DNA of 64,000 bases from Virgisporangium aliadipatigenens (GTDB taxonomy: Bacteria; Actinomycetota; Actinomycetes; Mycobacteriales; Micromonosporaceae), in NCBI RefSeq assembly GCF_016863615.1, contig NZ_BOPF01000023.1, positions 110,703 through 174,702 of the forward strand, written 5' to 3'. The position numbers and the translations under genes are program-made. Below the pieces are notes generated by a model, which was not told where the DNA came from, did no database searches, and saw only the letters and a program-made list of their open reading frames with translations. This document shows positions 50,901-58,980 of this stretch, in pieces (positions within the stretch are counted from its first letter, which is position 1; every line of letters starts with the position of its first letter).

Positions 50901-52052
50901 ATGCGGACGCCGTTCCTGATCGTCGCCAACACGCTCGCGACCCTGCCCGTCGCGATGCGGCCGCTGCTGCTCGTGCTGCTCGGTCACGACCGGACGGACA
51001 GCTTCGCGGTGGCGGGCGCCGGCGCCGCGGCGGCCTCGGTCTGCCTCGCGGTCTCGGCGCCGTTCTTCGGTCGGCTCCTCTCGTCGAACGGGCACCGCGC
51101 GATCCTCTCCGCGACCGGTGTGCCGTTCGTGGTGGTGCAGGTCGGCCTGGCGTTCGTGACGCACCCGGTGGGCTTTGTCGTGGGGTGCGCACTGCTGGGG
51201 CTCTGCACCCCGCCGACGATGAGCAGCGGCCGCAGCATGATCGCCCGGCTGGTGCCGCCGGAACGCCTCACCCGCGCGTACAGCCTCAACGCCATCGCGC
51301 AGGAGTTCCTCTATCTGGGCGGGCCGCTGTGGGTGACCGGGCTCGTGGCGCTGGCCGACGCGCCGGCGGCCGTGCTCGCCACGTGCGCCGTCGGGGCGTT
51401 GGGCCTCCTCGGCGCCGTGGCGGCGGTGCCGTCCGGCCTCGCGCCGGAGCGTCCCGACGGGGCGAAGGGGGGTTCGGCGATCGCGGCCGCGCCGATCCGC
51501 ACGATTCTCGGGGTGCACTCGCTGTACCTGACGTCGTTGGGCGCGATGTGGGTGCTGGTGCCGGCGTTCGCGAACGAGCTGGGCGAGCCGGGCCGCGCCG
51601 GTGTGCTCGTGACGGTCTGGTCGCTGGGGAGCCTGATCGGCGGGGCGGTACTGGCGGCGCGTGGCCGGCGCGTGCCGTTGCGCACGGCGTACGTGGGCCT
51701 GCTGGCGACCCTGGCGGTGACGTCCGTGCCGCTGGCGACGATCGGTTCGCTGGGCTGGTTCGCCGTGGTGGTGCTGGGTTTCGGCCTGCCGCTCGCCCCG
51801 TTCCTGGCCACCACCGACGAACTGGTCGCGACGGCGGCCCCGCCCGGTACCGCCGGCGAGGCGTACGGCTGGCTGATGACCGCGGGCCAGACGGGAAGCG
51901 CGGTGGGTTCGGCCGTGGCGGGTGCGGTCGCGGACCGGGGCGCGGTGGGTGCGCCGTTCCTGGTGGTGTCGGTGGCGCTGGTCGCGGCGCTGGTGCTCGC
52001 CCTGGTCCGGCGGCGCACGCTCCGCATTCCCGTAGGGAGCACCCCCACCTGA
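50901..52052 (+). CDS. MFS transporter, 12-helix
   Basis: 383 residues from ATG 50901, only 5 bp after the previous stop. About twelve hydrophobic helices. FFGRLLSSNGHRAILSATG between helices 2 and 3 corresponds to motif A (G-x-L-x-D-R-x-G-R-R) in a loose form, and GCALLGLCTPPTMSSGRSMIARLVPPERLTRAYS marks the fourth-fifth helix. Substrate unknown; sequence is closest in feel to small sugar- or drug-efflux MFS proteins of actinomycetes. Likely co-transcribed with the GAP1-like gene. Confidence 0.87.
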   Translation: MRTPFLIVANTLATLPVAMRPLLLVLLGHDRTDSFAVAGAGAAAASVCLAVSAPFFGRLLSSNGHRAILSATGVPFVVVQVGLAFVTHPVGFVVGCALLGLCTPPTMSSGRSMIARLVPPERLTRAYSLNAIAQEFLYLGGPLWVTGLVALADAPAAVLATCAVGALGLLGAVAAVPSGLAPERPDGAKGGSAIAAAPIRTILGVHSLYLTSLGAMWVLVPAFANELGEPGRAGVLVTVWSLGSLIGGAVLAARGRRVPLRTAYVGLLATLAVTSVPLATIGSLGWFAVVVLGFGLPLAPFLATTDELVATAAPPGTAGEAYGWLMTAGQTGSAVGSAVAGAVADRGAVGAPFLVVSVALVAALVLALVRRRTLRIPVGSTPT

Positions 52053-52159
52053 AGATACGGGCGCACTACTCCTTCGTGCTGAGGATAGGAATGGGCCGGC
52101 TGGGTAACTTTGAGTCAGGTCGATGGCCGAACGAGCCAGACCTCAGGGAGTGAATAGCA

Positions 52160-52360
52160 ATGGCCAACCTCGTCCGACCCCGTGACAACCGCTGGATCGC
52201 CGGGGTCTGCTCCGGTCTCGCCCGCCGCTTCGGGATGTCCCCGCTGACGGTGCGGCTCCTGTTCCTGCTGTCGTGTCTGCTGCCCGGTCCGCAGTTCATC
52301 GTCTACCTGGTGCTCTGGGTGATGATGCCGAACGAGGACCGGTACCACGCGCACGTGTAA
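52160..52360 (+). CDS. PspC domain membrane protein
   Basis: 66 residues. RPRDNRWIAGVCSGLARRFGMSPLTVRLLF is the PspC opening, followed by one helix (LLPGPQFIVYLVLWVMMP) and a short polar tail. It is a stand-alone PspC unit, as is common in actinomycetes, where such proteins are linked to envelope stress. AGGGAG lies 9 bases before the ATG. Downstream are a dyad and a hairpin before the S41 gene. Confidence 0.92.
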   Translation: MANLVRPRDNRWIAGVCSGLARRFGMSPLTVRLLFLLSCLLPGPQFIVYLVLWVMMPNEDRYHAHV

Positions 52361-52373
52361 CCCATAAAGCGTC

Positions 52374-52390
52374 AAGAGTCATTGACTCTT
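52374..52390. promoter_or_regulatory. 17-bp operator-like dyad
   Basis: AAGAGTCATTGACTCTT is a perfect 8-bp inverted repeat with one central base. It is AT-rich for this genome, follows the PspC stop by 13 bp and precedes the S41 hairpin by 3 bp. It is too short and AT-rich for a terminator and is more likely a protein-binding site; the protein is unknown. Confidence 0.6.
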
Positions 52391-52393
52391 AAA

Positions 52394-52430
52394 CCCCTCC
52401 CGTGGTGCACTGAACGCACTACGGGAGGGG
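52394..52430 (+). promoter_or_regulatory. Hairpin sequestering the S41 ribosome-binding site
   Basis: A 15-bp stem with one G-U pair (52394-52408 with 52416-52430) and 7-nt loop, followed by CATTTT. The 3' arm ends GGGAGGGG, the only Shine-Dalgarno for the ATG at 52438 (spacing 7). The structure can end the PspC transcript and also hide the ribosome-binding site of the next gene. Confidence 0.7.
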
Positions 52431-52437
52431 CATTTTC

Positions 52438-53322
52438 ATGATCGGCGAACTCATCCGACTGCTCGACGCGCACTACGTGTTCCCGGAGGTGGCGGCCGAG
52501 CTGGGTCCGGTTCTGCGGGCCGGCCGGTATCCGGATGCCGAGCGCGACGCTCCCGGGTTCGCCGCGGCGGTCACCGCCGACCTCCAATCCGTCAACGGGG
52601 ACAAGCACCTGCGCGTGCTGCACCACGAGACGCCGCTCCCCGCCGGCCACGGCGAGGAGGAGACCGACCTGGACACCATGCGCCGCTTCGCCGACCGGCA
52701 CGGCGGCGGCCTGCCCCGGGTCGAGGTGCGCGAGGACAACGTCGGCTACCTGGCCGTGCGGCCGCTACTCTTCCCGTCGGTGCTCGTCGGCGATGCCGTC
52801 GCGGCGGCGTTCACGCTGCTCAAGGGGACCGACGCGCTCGTGCTGGACCTGCGCGAGTGCCTCGGCGGCGAGCCCGGCACCGTGGCGCTGGTCGCCGGTT
52901 ACCTGACCGGCACCGAGCCCGTCGAGCTGAGCGGCATCTACGAACGCGCCACCGACCGGATCCGTCAGGCGTGGACGTCGGCCTACCTGCCCGGCCCCCG
53001 CTACGGCGCCGAACGGCCGCTGTACGTGCTGATCGGGCCGAAGACGTTCTCCGGCGGGGAGGCGCTCGCGTACGACCTGCAGCAGATGAGGCGCGCCACC
53101 CTGATCGGCGAACCCACCCGCGGCGGCGCGCACCCCCGCATCGGCCTGCGCCTCGCCGACCACTTCGAGGCGACGATCCCCACCGGTCGCTCGGTGCATC
53201 CGGTCACCGGCGAGAACTGGGAGGGCGTCGGCGTGCGACCGGACGTGCGCTGCCTAGCGGGTGATGCTGCCCTGATGGCGTTCGACATGGCGTCTGAAGG
53301 TATGGCGGTACGCGGAGGGTGA
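52438..53322 (+). CDS. S41 family peptidase (IRBP/tail-specific protease-like)
   Basis: 294 residues. An N-terminal helical part (MIGELIRLLDAHYVFPEVAAEL) is typical of the IRBP-like branch of S41. The protease core has VGYLAVRPLLFP, ALVLDLRECLGGEPGTVALVAGYL and the catalytic Ser in GPKTFSGGEALAYDLQQM (~203), then GEPTRGGAHPR and GVGVRPDVRC. No signal peptide and no PDZ domain, so it is cytoplasmic. The start lies directly behind a hairpin carrying its ribosome-binding site. The last 69 bp overlap the convergent GlxA-type gene. Confidence 0.88.
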   Translation: MIGELIRLLDAHYVFPEVAAELGPVLRAGRYPDAERDAPGFAAAVTADLQSVNGDKHLRVLHHETPLPAGHGEEETDLDTMRRFADRHGGGLPRVEVREDNVGYLAVRPLLFPSVLVGDAVAAAFTLLKGTDALVLDLRECLGGEPGTVALVAGYLTGTEPVELSGIYERATDRIRQAWTSAYLPGPRYGAERPLYVLIGPKTFSGGEALAYDLQQMRRATLIGEPTRGGAHPRIGLRLADHFEATIPTGRSVHPVTGENWEGVGVRPDVRCLAGDAALMAFDMASEGMAVRGG

Positions 53323-54231
53323 CACTCCGATCGTGTCCCTGAGATGGGCGCGCATCGAGGCGGCGGTGCCGAAGCCCGCGCGGCGAGCCACGTGATCCAC
53401 GCCGAGGTCGGTGGTCTCCAACAGGTGGCGGGCCAGGTCCACACGCTGGTTGATCAGCCACTGCGCCGGGCTGACCCCGACCTCCTCGCGGAACCGCCGG
53501 GTGAACGTCCGCACGCTCGTGCGCGCGTGGCGGGCCAACTCGACCAGGGCGATCGGCTCGTGCAGCCGCTCCAGCGCCCACTCGCGGGTGGCGGCGGTCG
53601 AGGACGTCGACGGCGGCGGTACCGGCCGCTCGATGAACTGCGCCTGCCCGCCGTCGCGCCACGGCGGCACGATCAGGTAGCGGGCGACCTGGTTGGCGAC
53701 GGCGGCGCCGTGGTCCAGCCGGACGATGTGCAGGCACAGATCCACGCCGGCGGCGGCCCCGGCCGAGGTCAGCACGTCCCCGTCGTCGACGAACAGGACG
53801 TCCTGGTCGAGTTCGACGTCGGGGAAGAGCTCGGCGAAGCGCTCCGTGTGCCGCCAGTGCGTCGTGGCCCGCCGCCCCGCGAGCAGCCCGGCGGCCGCCA
53901 GCACGAACGACCCCGTGCAGATCGACACGATCCGCGTGCCGGGTCGGATCCGGTCGAACGCCGCCCGCACCGGCTCCGGCAGCTCCCGCCCCGTGAACCA
54001 GCGCGCCTTCACCGAGAAGGCCGGAATGATCACCGTGTCCGCGGTCGCCAGCGCCTCCGGCCCGTGCCCGACGGTGATCCCGTAGTCGGAGGAGGTGCGC
54101 ACCGGCCCACCGTCGACGCTGCAGGTCACCACCTCGTACGCCCCGCCGGGCACGCTGTCGAAGATCCGTCCCGGCATCGACAGCTCGAACGGGAACACCC
54201 CGTCGAGCGCCAACACGACCACCCGATGCAT
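53254..54231 (-). CDS. GlxA-type AraC regulator with DJ-1/PfpI domain
   Basis: 325 residues from ATG 54231, with AAGGA 7 bases upstream (a GTG 18 bp earlier is also in frame). Residues ~1-180 form the DJ-1/PfpI-like domain (VVVLALDGVFPFELSMPGRIF, SICTGSFVLAAAGLLAGRRATTHW, DVLFVDDGDVLTSAGAAAGVDL). Residues ~215-320 form a double AraC helix-turn-helix (ALVELARHARTSVRTFTRRF read as LVELARHARTSVRTFTRRF, and LGVDHVARRAGFGTAASM). Regulators of this kind respond to small amides or betaines. No target is visible nearby. Confidence 0.92.
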   Translation of the reverse strand: MHRVVVLALDGVFPFELSMPGRIFDSVPGGAYEVVTCSVDGGPVRTSSDYGITVGHGPEALATADTVIIPAFSVKARWFTGRELPEPVRAAFDRIRPGTRIVSICTGSFVLAAAGLLAGRRATTHWRHTERFAELFPDVELDQDVLFVDDGDVLTSAGAAAGVDLCLHIVRLDHGAAVANQVARYLIVPPWRDGGQAQFIERPVPPPSTSSTAATREWALERLHEPIALVELARHARTSVRTFTRRFREEVGVSPAQWLINQRVDLARHLLETTDLGVDHVARRAGFGTAASMRAHLRDTIGVSPSAYRHTFRRHVERHQGSITR

Positions 54232-54271
54232 GGCCCGATCCTTGCACACGACGGCTTTCGGGCCAGCACGC

Positions 54272-55012
54272 TCAGATCTCGGTGACCACCAGGTCGACGC
54301 CCGCGTCCGTCTCCTCGACCGTGTACCCGAGGTCCCGCAGCGCCTCCACGAGCTGCTTCCGGTTGCGCGGCAGCACGTTCCGCGTGGCGAGGGTGCGCAC
54401 CAGCCGGCCCTTGGTGGCCTTGTTGAAGTGGCTGACGACGGAGCGCTGCGGGACGCCGTTCACGTCGCGCTCGTGCAGGATCCGGACGGTCACCGTCCGC
54501 CCGTCCGGCGGCCACATCGCGGCGTATCCGGTCGAACGCAGGTCGAGCACGAGCCCCGGCGGCGGGGCCAGATCCTGCTTCCGCCAGAACGCCGTGAGCC
54601 CGCCCACGCCCGGCAGCCGCACACCGGCCGAGCAGCGGTACGCGGGGATGCGGTCGCCGAGGCGCACCACGCCCCAGAGCGCGGAGTAGACGAGCACCCG
54701 CCGGTTGGCGTACCGCTTCGCGGCCGCGGTGAGCGTCGCCGGGTCGAACGCCTCGTACAGCACGCCGGAGTAGACCTTCGCGGCAGGCGCGGCCGGGGCC
54801 GTTCGCAGCGCGGCGTTGCGGGCGATCTCGCCGTCCTGCCCGGCGCTCAGGCCGAGCGCGGCGCGCGCCTCGTCCGGGCTCATGCCGGTCAGCGCGTCGA
54901 GCACCTTCTCCCGGGCCGGGTTCAGCTCGGGCGCGGAGAGTTCGGCGAGGTCGAGCGCCTTCCCCCGGCTGGCGGCGCGCTTACCCTCGGACGGCGGCAG
55001 CAGTACGAACAC
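54272..55012 (-). CDS. yaaA: YaaA family peroxide-stress protein
   Basis: 246 residues from GTG 55012. It begins VLLPPSEGKR, the YaaA signature, and contains LVYSALWGVVRLGDRIPAYR (normally S-A-L-Y-G-x-L-x-P-x-D-x-I-x-x-Y-R), FWRKQDLAPPPG, and VVSHFNKATKGRLVRTLA. E. coli YaaA lowers free intracellular iron during peroxide stress and binds DNA. Actinobacterial members share the fold. Transcribed in the same direction as the expansin gene but separated from it by repeat copy B. Confidence 0.9.
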   Translation of the reverse strand: MFVLLPPSEGKRAASRGKALDLAELSAPELNPAREKVLDALTGMSPDEARAALGLSAGQDGEIARNAALRTAPAAPAAKVYSGVLYEAFDPATLTAAAKRYANRRVLVYSALWGVVRLGDRIPAYRCSAGVRLPGVGGLTAFWRKQDLAPPPGLVLDLRSTGYAAMWPPDGRTVTVRILHERDVNGVPQRSVVSHFNKATKGRLVRTLATRNVLPRNRKQLVEALRDLGYTVEETDAGVDLVVTEI

Positions 55013-55047
55013 GCGGGGAATTATGCCGACCCGGCGGCTCCGCTCGT

Positions 55048-55118
55048 CGATCTTGCAGTTGTGGCGCCCGGATTGCCCGCTTGGGTGGCGTTATGCGCCC
55101 ATCACAACTGCAAGATCG
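55048..55118. repeat. 71-bp dispersed inverted-repeat element, copy B
   Basis: Arms CGATCTTGCAGTTGTGG (from 55048) and CACAACTGCAAGATCG (to 55118). Same length as copy A at 23860-23930 and reversed relative to it; in matching orientation the two share a 24-nt identical block that begins 7 bases outside the element on one side. This copy lies in the gap between the expansin stop and the yaaA start. Confidence 0.85.
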
Positions 55119-55136
55119 GCGACGGCGTGAGGTGGG

Positions 55137-56120
55137 CTAACCGCCGCAGCCGCCGTCGCGGTCGGCGGGCTTCGGGTCGGTGGCCGGCGGTGCGGCGAGC
55201 GCGGGATCGGCGGCGGCCGGGCTGTCACCGGCGGTCGGCGGCGCGGAGGCCGACGCCGGCGCGGACGGGCTGCCGGCGGGCGTTGCGGCGGGTGGCGCGG
55301 TCGTCGCGCGGGGTGCCGCCCCGGCCGCGCCCGAGTACATGTTCACATTTGTCCGCTGGACGCTCTCCGGTGAAAGTTTCACGCCCGGGACGGTCGTCTG
55401 GCGCCCCGTCGAGTCGGTCAGCCGCAGCGTGAACGGCCCGCCGCCGGCGCCGTTCTCGTCGATCCAGTAGTTGAAGTCGGTGCGCGGGAGCTTCTGGAAG
55501 CCGCCGCCGGACTGGAGTTCGACGGAGGTGAGCGCGTTGCCGTGGTTGTCGATGCGCAGCGCCAGCCAGTACTGCGACGAACCCTCCTTCACCCGCACCG
55601 TCACCGGTCCGGGAACGGCCGGGTCGCGCGCCGTCGTGTACGTGATCGGGATGATGCCGTCGACCGGATTGCCGATGCGTTCGAACGCCTCGCGACTCAG
55701 GTCGATGTGGCCGGCCGCGCACTCCGGGCACTGGTCGGTGACCTTGACGCGCACGCTTCCCTTGGGGCCGTTGACATCCAGGTAGGAGCCGCAGGCCGCG
55801 CCGGCCCGGTACTCCGAGGGCCCGAGCGCCACCACGAGCGGGCTGCTCACCTTGTCGAACGAGCAGTTCCCGCCCCCGTCGGCGGCGTAGAACGTCGCCT
55901 TCCCCGAGGCCTTGGCCGCCGCCTGCGGGATCGCCGCCGCACACGCCGCGCCGCTGGTCTGCACCATCACGACCGAGACGGAGAGCGCCGCGAGGACGGC
56001 GGCGCCACCGCCGAGCAGCCACCAGCGCCGCTGTCCCCGCCAGAACGCCCCCATGCGGGAGGGCGCCCGCCGGGCACCCCGTCCGGGGGAAGCGGAAGCC
56101 GTTTCGGGATCACCTGACAC
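55137..56120 (-). CDS. Expansin EXLX1-type secreted/anchored protein
   Basis: 327 residues. A membrane anchor (~33-55, WWLLGGGAAVLAALSVSVVM) precedes an expansin module: GKATFYAADGGGNCSFD, LVVALGPSEYRAGAACGSYLDV, VKVTDQCPECAAGHIDLSREAF with the conserved D-x-C-x-x-C and H-I-D-L-S of the double-psi barrel, and a C-terminal beta-sandwich (VKEGSSQYWLALRIDNHGNA, FNYWIDENGAGGGPFTLRLTD). Such proteins bind and loosen cellulose without hydrolysis. The tail (~270-327) is low-complexity Ala/Pro/Ser ending in GGCGG. GTG start. Confidence 0.9.
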   Translation of the reverse strand: MSGDPETASASPGRGARRAPSRMGAFWRGQRRWWLLGGGAAVLAALSVSVVMVQTSGAACAAAIPQAAAKASGKATFYAADGGGNCSFDKVSSPLVVALGPSEYRAGAACGSYLDVNGPKGSVRVKVTDQCPECAAGHIDLSREAFERIGNPVDGIIPITYTTARDPAVPGPVTVRVKEGSSQYWLALRIDNHGNALTSVELQSGGGFQKLPRTDFNYWIDENGAGGGPFTLRLTDSTGRQTTVPGVKLSPESVQRTNVNMYSGAAGAAPRATTAPPAATPAGSPSAPASASAPPTAGDSPAAADPALAAPPATDPKPADRDGGCGG

Positions 56121-56157
56121 GGACGGGACCGTACCCGAGCGGACCGGCCGGGACGAC

Positions 56158-56493
56158 TCACCGATCGAGGGATGCCGCCAGCCGGCGGGGTGCCGAGTGC
56201 CGCCAGGCTTCGGTGATCAGTTCGCGCACCTCGTCCGCGAACGCGCACCGCAGCCGCACCCTCACCCAGGCGTACCGGCCGGAGCCCCACGACTCCCCGA
56301 ACGCCTCCGGATCGCTCGCGACCAGCGCCTCCTGCTCCTCCCGCAGCGCCTTGAGGGTCAGCACGCCCTCGCCCTCGTTGCAGTACGCGAACGCCCGATC
56401 GCGCACCCGCAGGCTGACGAGCCCGTCGCGGCTCTCCCGCAGGGTCGACTCCGGCAGGTCGAGCGCGAAGCCGAGCGCCTCGTCAAAGGTCAT
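56158..56493 (-). CDS. MmcQ/YjbR family protein
   Basis: 111 residues from ATG 56493, preceded by GGAGG at 11 bases; ATG 56511 lacks a ribosome-binding site. TFDEALGFALDLPESTLRES opens it, followed by LVSLRVRDRAFAYCNEGEG, LTLKALREEQEAL, GSGRYAWVRVRL and VRELITEAWRHSAPRRL, the pattern of this small double-wing DNA-binding-like family. Its function is not known. Gap to the expansin gene downstream is 37 bp, same strand. Confidence 0.88.
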   Translation of the reverse strand: MTFDEALGFALDLPESTLRESRDGLVSLRVRDRAFAYCNEGEGVLTLKALREEQEALVASDPEAFGESWGSGRYAWVRVRLRCAFADEVRELITEAWRHSAPRRLAASLDR

Positions 56494-56601
56494 CCGATGG
56501 CGTTCCTCCATGCGGCCCGTTATACCGGCCGGGTCTGACGTTTCCGCCCTCCCATGATCGGCGGCACCGCCCAGGGCCGGCGGCGCGGGAGGATGGACGG
56601 T

Positions 56602-57891
56602 GTGCGGATCTCCAGGCGAGCGGCCCTGACGGCAGCCACCGGCGCGGCGGCGGCGGCCGCGGCCGGCACGACGGCAGTGGTGCGCGCCGCCCGCGACCGC
56701 ACGCGGAAGCACCCGCCCGCTACCGGCGACGAGGCGGCCGCAGCCCAGCCGGCGAGCCCGGCGCAGCCCGCGAGCCGGCCGCCCGCCGGCCCCGGCCCGT
56801 TCCGCACCGAACCCGCCCCCTACGCCGACGCCGTCACCCGGGCGGCCGCCCGGTACCTCGCTCCCACGCCCGACCGCCCCCGCTACCCCACCTACGCGGG
56901 CGCCGTCGTCCTGGCCGTCGTCGACGGCGTGATCACCGTGCACACGGCCGTCGGTGACGCCGTTCGGTACGGGCCGGGGCCGACCGAGCTGCCCGCCGAA
57001 CGGCGCGTCCCGATGCGCCCCGACGCGATCTTCGACCTGGCGTCGATCACCAAGGTGTTCACCGCGACGGTCGTCATGCAGCAGGCCGAACGCGGCCGCA
57101 TCGACCTCGACGCGCCGGCGGCCGAGTACCTCGGGGAGTTCGACCGGAGGGTCTCGATCAGGATGCTGCTGGCACACAGCGGCGGTCTCCCCGACGGCGT
57201 GTCCCTGACGGGCCTGCCGGACGCGGCGGCTCGCCGGGCGAAGATCCTCGCCGTCCGGCCGGTCGACACCCCGGGCACCGTCTTCCGCTACGCGGACACC
57301 AACCTGCTCGTTCTCGGGGAGTTGCTGCGGACGGTCACGGGCGAGCCGCTGGAACAGCTCATCCGCACCGGTGTCACCGATCCGCTCGGCATGCGCGACA
57401 CCGGCTTCCGGCCGGCGCGGAGCCCGCGGCTGGTGGCCACCGACGTGGGGCGCGGACTCGGCGAGGTGCACGACCCGAACGCGCTTGCCATGGGCGGGAT
57501 CGCGGCGCACGCCGGCATGTTCGGGACGGCGTACGACCTGGCGCTCCTCGGCCACGCGCTCACGGGGACCACCCTCCTGAACGCCGAGTCGATCAGGCTC
57601 ATGACGACGGATGTCAACCGCGGCATCCGGGCCGTCGACCCGGAGAACCGCCCCGACCGCACCTCGTCGCACGGTCTCGGCCTGGAGGTCGACCAGCGGT
57701 GGTTCATGGGTGGGCTGGCCGGCGGCGGGGCGTTCGGGCACACCGGCTTCACCGGGGTCTCGCTGGTGGTGGCACCCGCTCGCAAGATCGTGCTGGTATT
57801 GCTGACGAACCGCGCGCATCCCGACTGGCGCCGTTCGCAGGCGGACGCGGCGCGGCAGTCCGTCGCGAACGCCCTCCTGGAGCACCTGTGA
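56602..57891 (+). CDS. Beta-lactamase-fold serine hydrolase, Tat-exported
   Basis: 429 residues from GTG 56602, where GGGAGG sits 9 bases upstream; ATG 56593 is too close to it. The N-terminus RISRRAALTAATGAAAAAAA is a twin-arginine signal. The catalytic pattern of class C/esterase-type serine hydrolases is present: S-x-x-K in DLASITKVFTATV, Y-x-N in RYADTNLLVLGELL, and HTG in GHTGFTGVS near the end. LLAHSGGLPDG is another family block. Could be a D-Ala peptidase-like enzyme or esterase. GTGA overlap with the DUF998 gene. Confidence 0.9.
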   Translation: MRISRRAALTAATGAAAAAAAGTTAVVRAARDRTRKHPPATGDEAAAAQPASPAQPASRPPAGPGPFRTEPAPYADAVTRAAARYLAPTPDRPRYPTYAGAVVLAVVDGVITVHTAVGDAVRYGPGPTELPAERRVPMRPDAIFDLASITKVFTATVVMQQAERGRIDLDAPAAEYLGEFDRRVSIRMLLAHSGGLPDGVSLTGLPDAAARRAKILAVRPVDTPGTVFRYADTNLLVLGELLRTVTGEPLEQLIRTGVTDPLGMRDTGFRPARSPRLVATDVGRGLGEVHDPNALAMGGIAAHAGMFGTAYDLALLGHALTGTTLLNAESIRLMTTDVNRGIRAVDPENRPDRTSSHGLGLEVDQRWFMGGLAGGGAFGHTGFTGVSLVVAPARKIVLVLLTNRAHPDWRRSQADAARQSVANALLEHL

Positions 57892-58517
57892 CTCGTCTGC
57901 TCAGCCTCTCCGGTTCGGTCGCCACGGCGCTGGCCGTCGTCGTGATCGCGGCACTGCACGTCACGCCGCCGTCGAGCTATGTCGACCCGGTGCGGCGCAC
58001 GATCAGCCAGTACGCGCACGAGAGCAACGGCTGGGTGTTCAACCTCGGCGTGCTGCTGCTGGTGGCCGGTTCGGTGGCGATCCAGGCGGCCCTGATCAGG
58101 GCGAACGTGCTGGCGCCCGGCTCGACGGGCTCGGTGGCGTTGGCGCTGTGGAGCCTGAGCCTGGCGGCGGTCGTGTACTGGCCGAAGCACAACTGGCAAG
58201 TGGGACCGAGCGCCTCCGGCGACATCCACCGGGTGGCGAGCCTGGTGGCGTTCCTCAGCCTGCCGGTGGCCGCCGTCCTGATCGGGTCGCCGTGGCTCAC
58301 GCACGAGCGGTGGCGCCACCATGCCCGCGCCACGCTGGTGCTGGGGATCCTCTCGGTGCTGGCGTTCGCGCCGATCGTGTACGCGTTCGTGGCGGAGCCG
58401 TTCACCGGGGTGCGCTGGTGGCGGGCGATCCCGCTGGGCGCGGTCGAACGCGTGCTCGTGCTCACCGAGGTGGCGGGCGTCCTCTCGTTGGGCTGGTGGG
58501 CCGCGCGGGTCAGGTAG
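57888..58517 (+). CDS. DUF998 membrane protein
   Basis: 209 residues, six hydrophobic helices. PVRRTISQYAHESNGWVFNLG is the DUF998 signature after the first helix; DIHRVASLVAFLSLPVAAVL marks the fourth helix. The GTG start overlaps the previous stop (GTGA). No function known for the family beyond membrane location. It precedes the PadR gene by 13 bp on the same strand and may be in its operon. Confidence 0.87.
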   Translation: MTRLLSLSGSVATALAVVVIAALHVTPPSSYVDPVRRTISQYAHESNGWVFNLGVLLLVAGSVAIQAALIRANVLAPGSTGSVALALWSLSLAAVVYWPKHNWQVGPSASGDIHRVASLVAFLSLPVAAVLIGSPWLTHERWRHHARATLVLGILSVLAFAPIVYAFVAEPFTGVRWWRAIPLGAVERVLVLTEVAGVLSLGWWAARVR

Positions 58518-58530
58518 GTAGCCTGGCTAC

Positions 58531-58875
58531 ATGAAGCCGGACGTGCTGCGTGGGCATCTCGACGCCATGATCCTCGCCGTGCTGGAGGACGAGCCGCGGC
58601 ACGGGTACGCGATCATGGAGGCCCTGCAGCGGGCCAGCGGCGGCGCCCTCGACCTGCCGACCGGCACCCTCTATCCCGCGCTACGCCGCCTCGAACGCGC
58701 CGGCCTCCTGCACAGCGAATGGGCCACCGTCGGCGGCCGCAAGCGGAGGACGTACAGGTTGACCTCGGAGGGCTCTCAAACCCTCGCCGCCGAGCGCGTG
58801 GAGTGGCGATCGTTCGCGGTCGTCGTCGAAGAAGTTCTAAAGATTCATGTCGCACGTCCGTCGGGGGCGCTCTAA
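58531..58875 (+). CDS. PadR family transcriptional regulator
   Basis: 114 residues. The PadR winged helix is complete: LDAMILAVLEDEPRHGYAIMEAL, LPTGTLYPALRRLERAGLL, GGRKRRTYRLTSEG. The end of the protein (KIHVARPSGAL) is encoded by the first of two tandem 35-bp repeats and carries the stop at the start of the second, so the natural C-terminus has probably been changed. PadR genes usually sit beside a HAAS/DUF1700 membrane gene; here that partner is convergent just downstream. Confidence 0.92.
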   Translation: MKPDVLRGHLDAMILAVLEDEPRHGYAIMEALQRASGGALDLPTGTLYPALRRLERAGLLHSEWATVGGRKRRTYRLTSEGSQTLAAERVEWRSFAVVVEEVLKIHVARPSGAL

Positions 58876-58904
58876 AGATTCATGTCGCACGTCCGTCGGG
58901 GGCG
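58836..58904 (+). repeat. Tandem 35-bp direct repeat at the padR end
   Basis: Two copies, 58836-58870 and 58871-58904, are identical over 34 bases, each starting TCTAAAGATTCATGTCGCAC. The first copy is in frame within padR; the second supplies its TAA stop. The unit is AT-richer than the surroundings at its left end. I do not see a third copy in the window. Confidence 0.9.
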
Positions 58905-58980
58905 TGACCGTAGTTCCCAGCCGCACCGCTCCGGGCCGGTCCGCTTCGCGTGACCGGCCACTCCGCTGCCGCGTCCGCGT

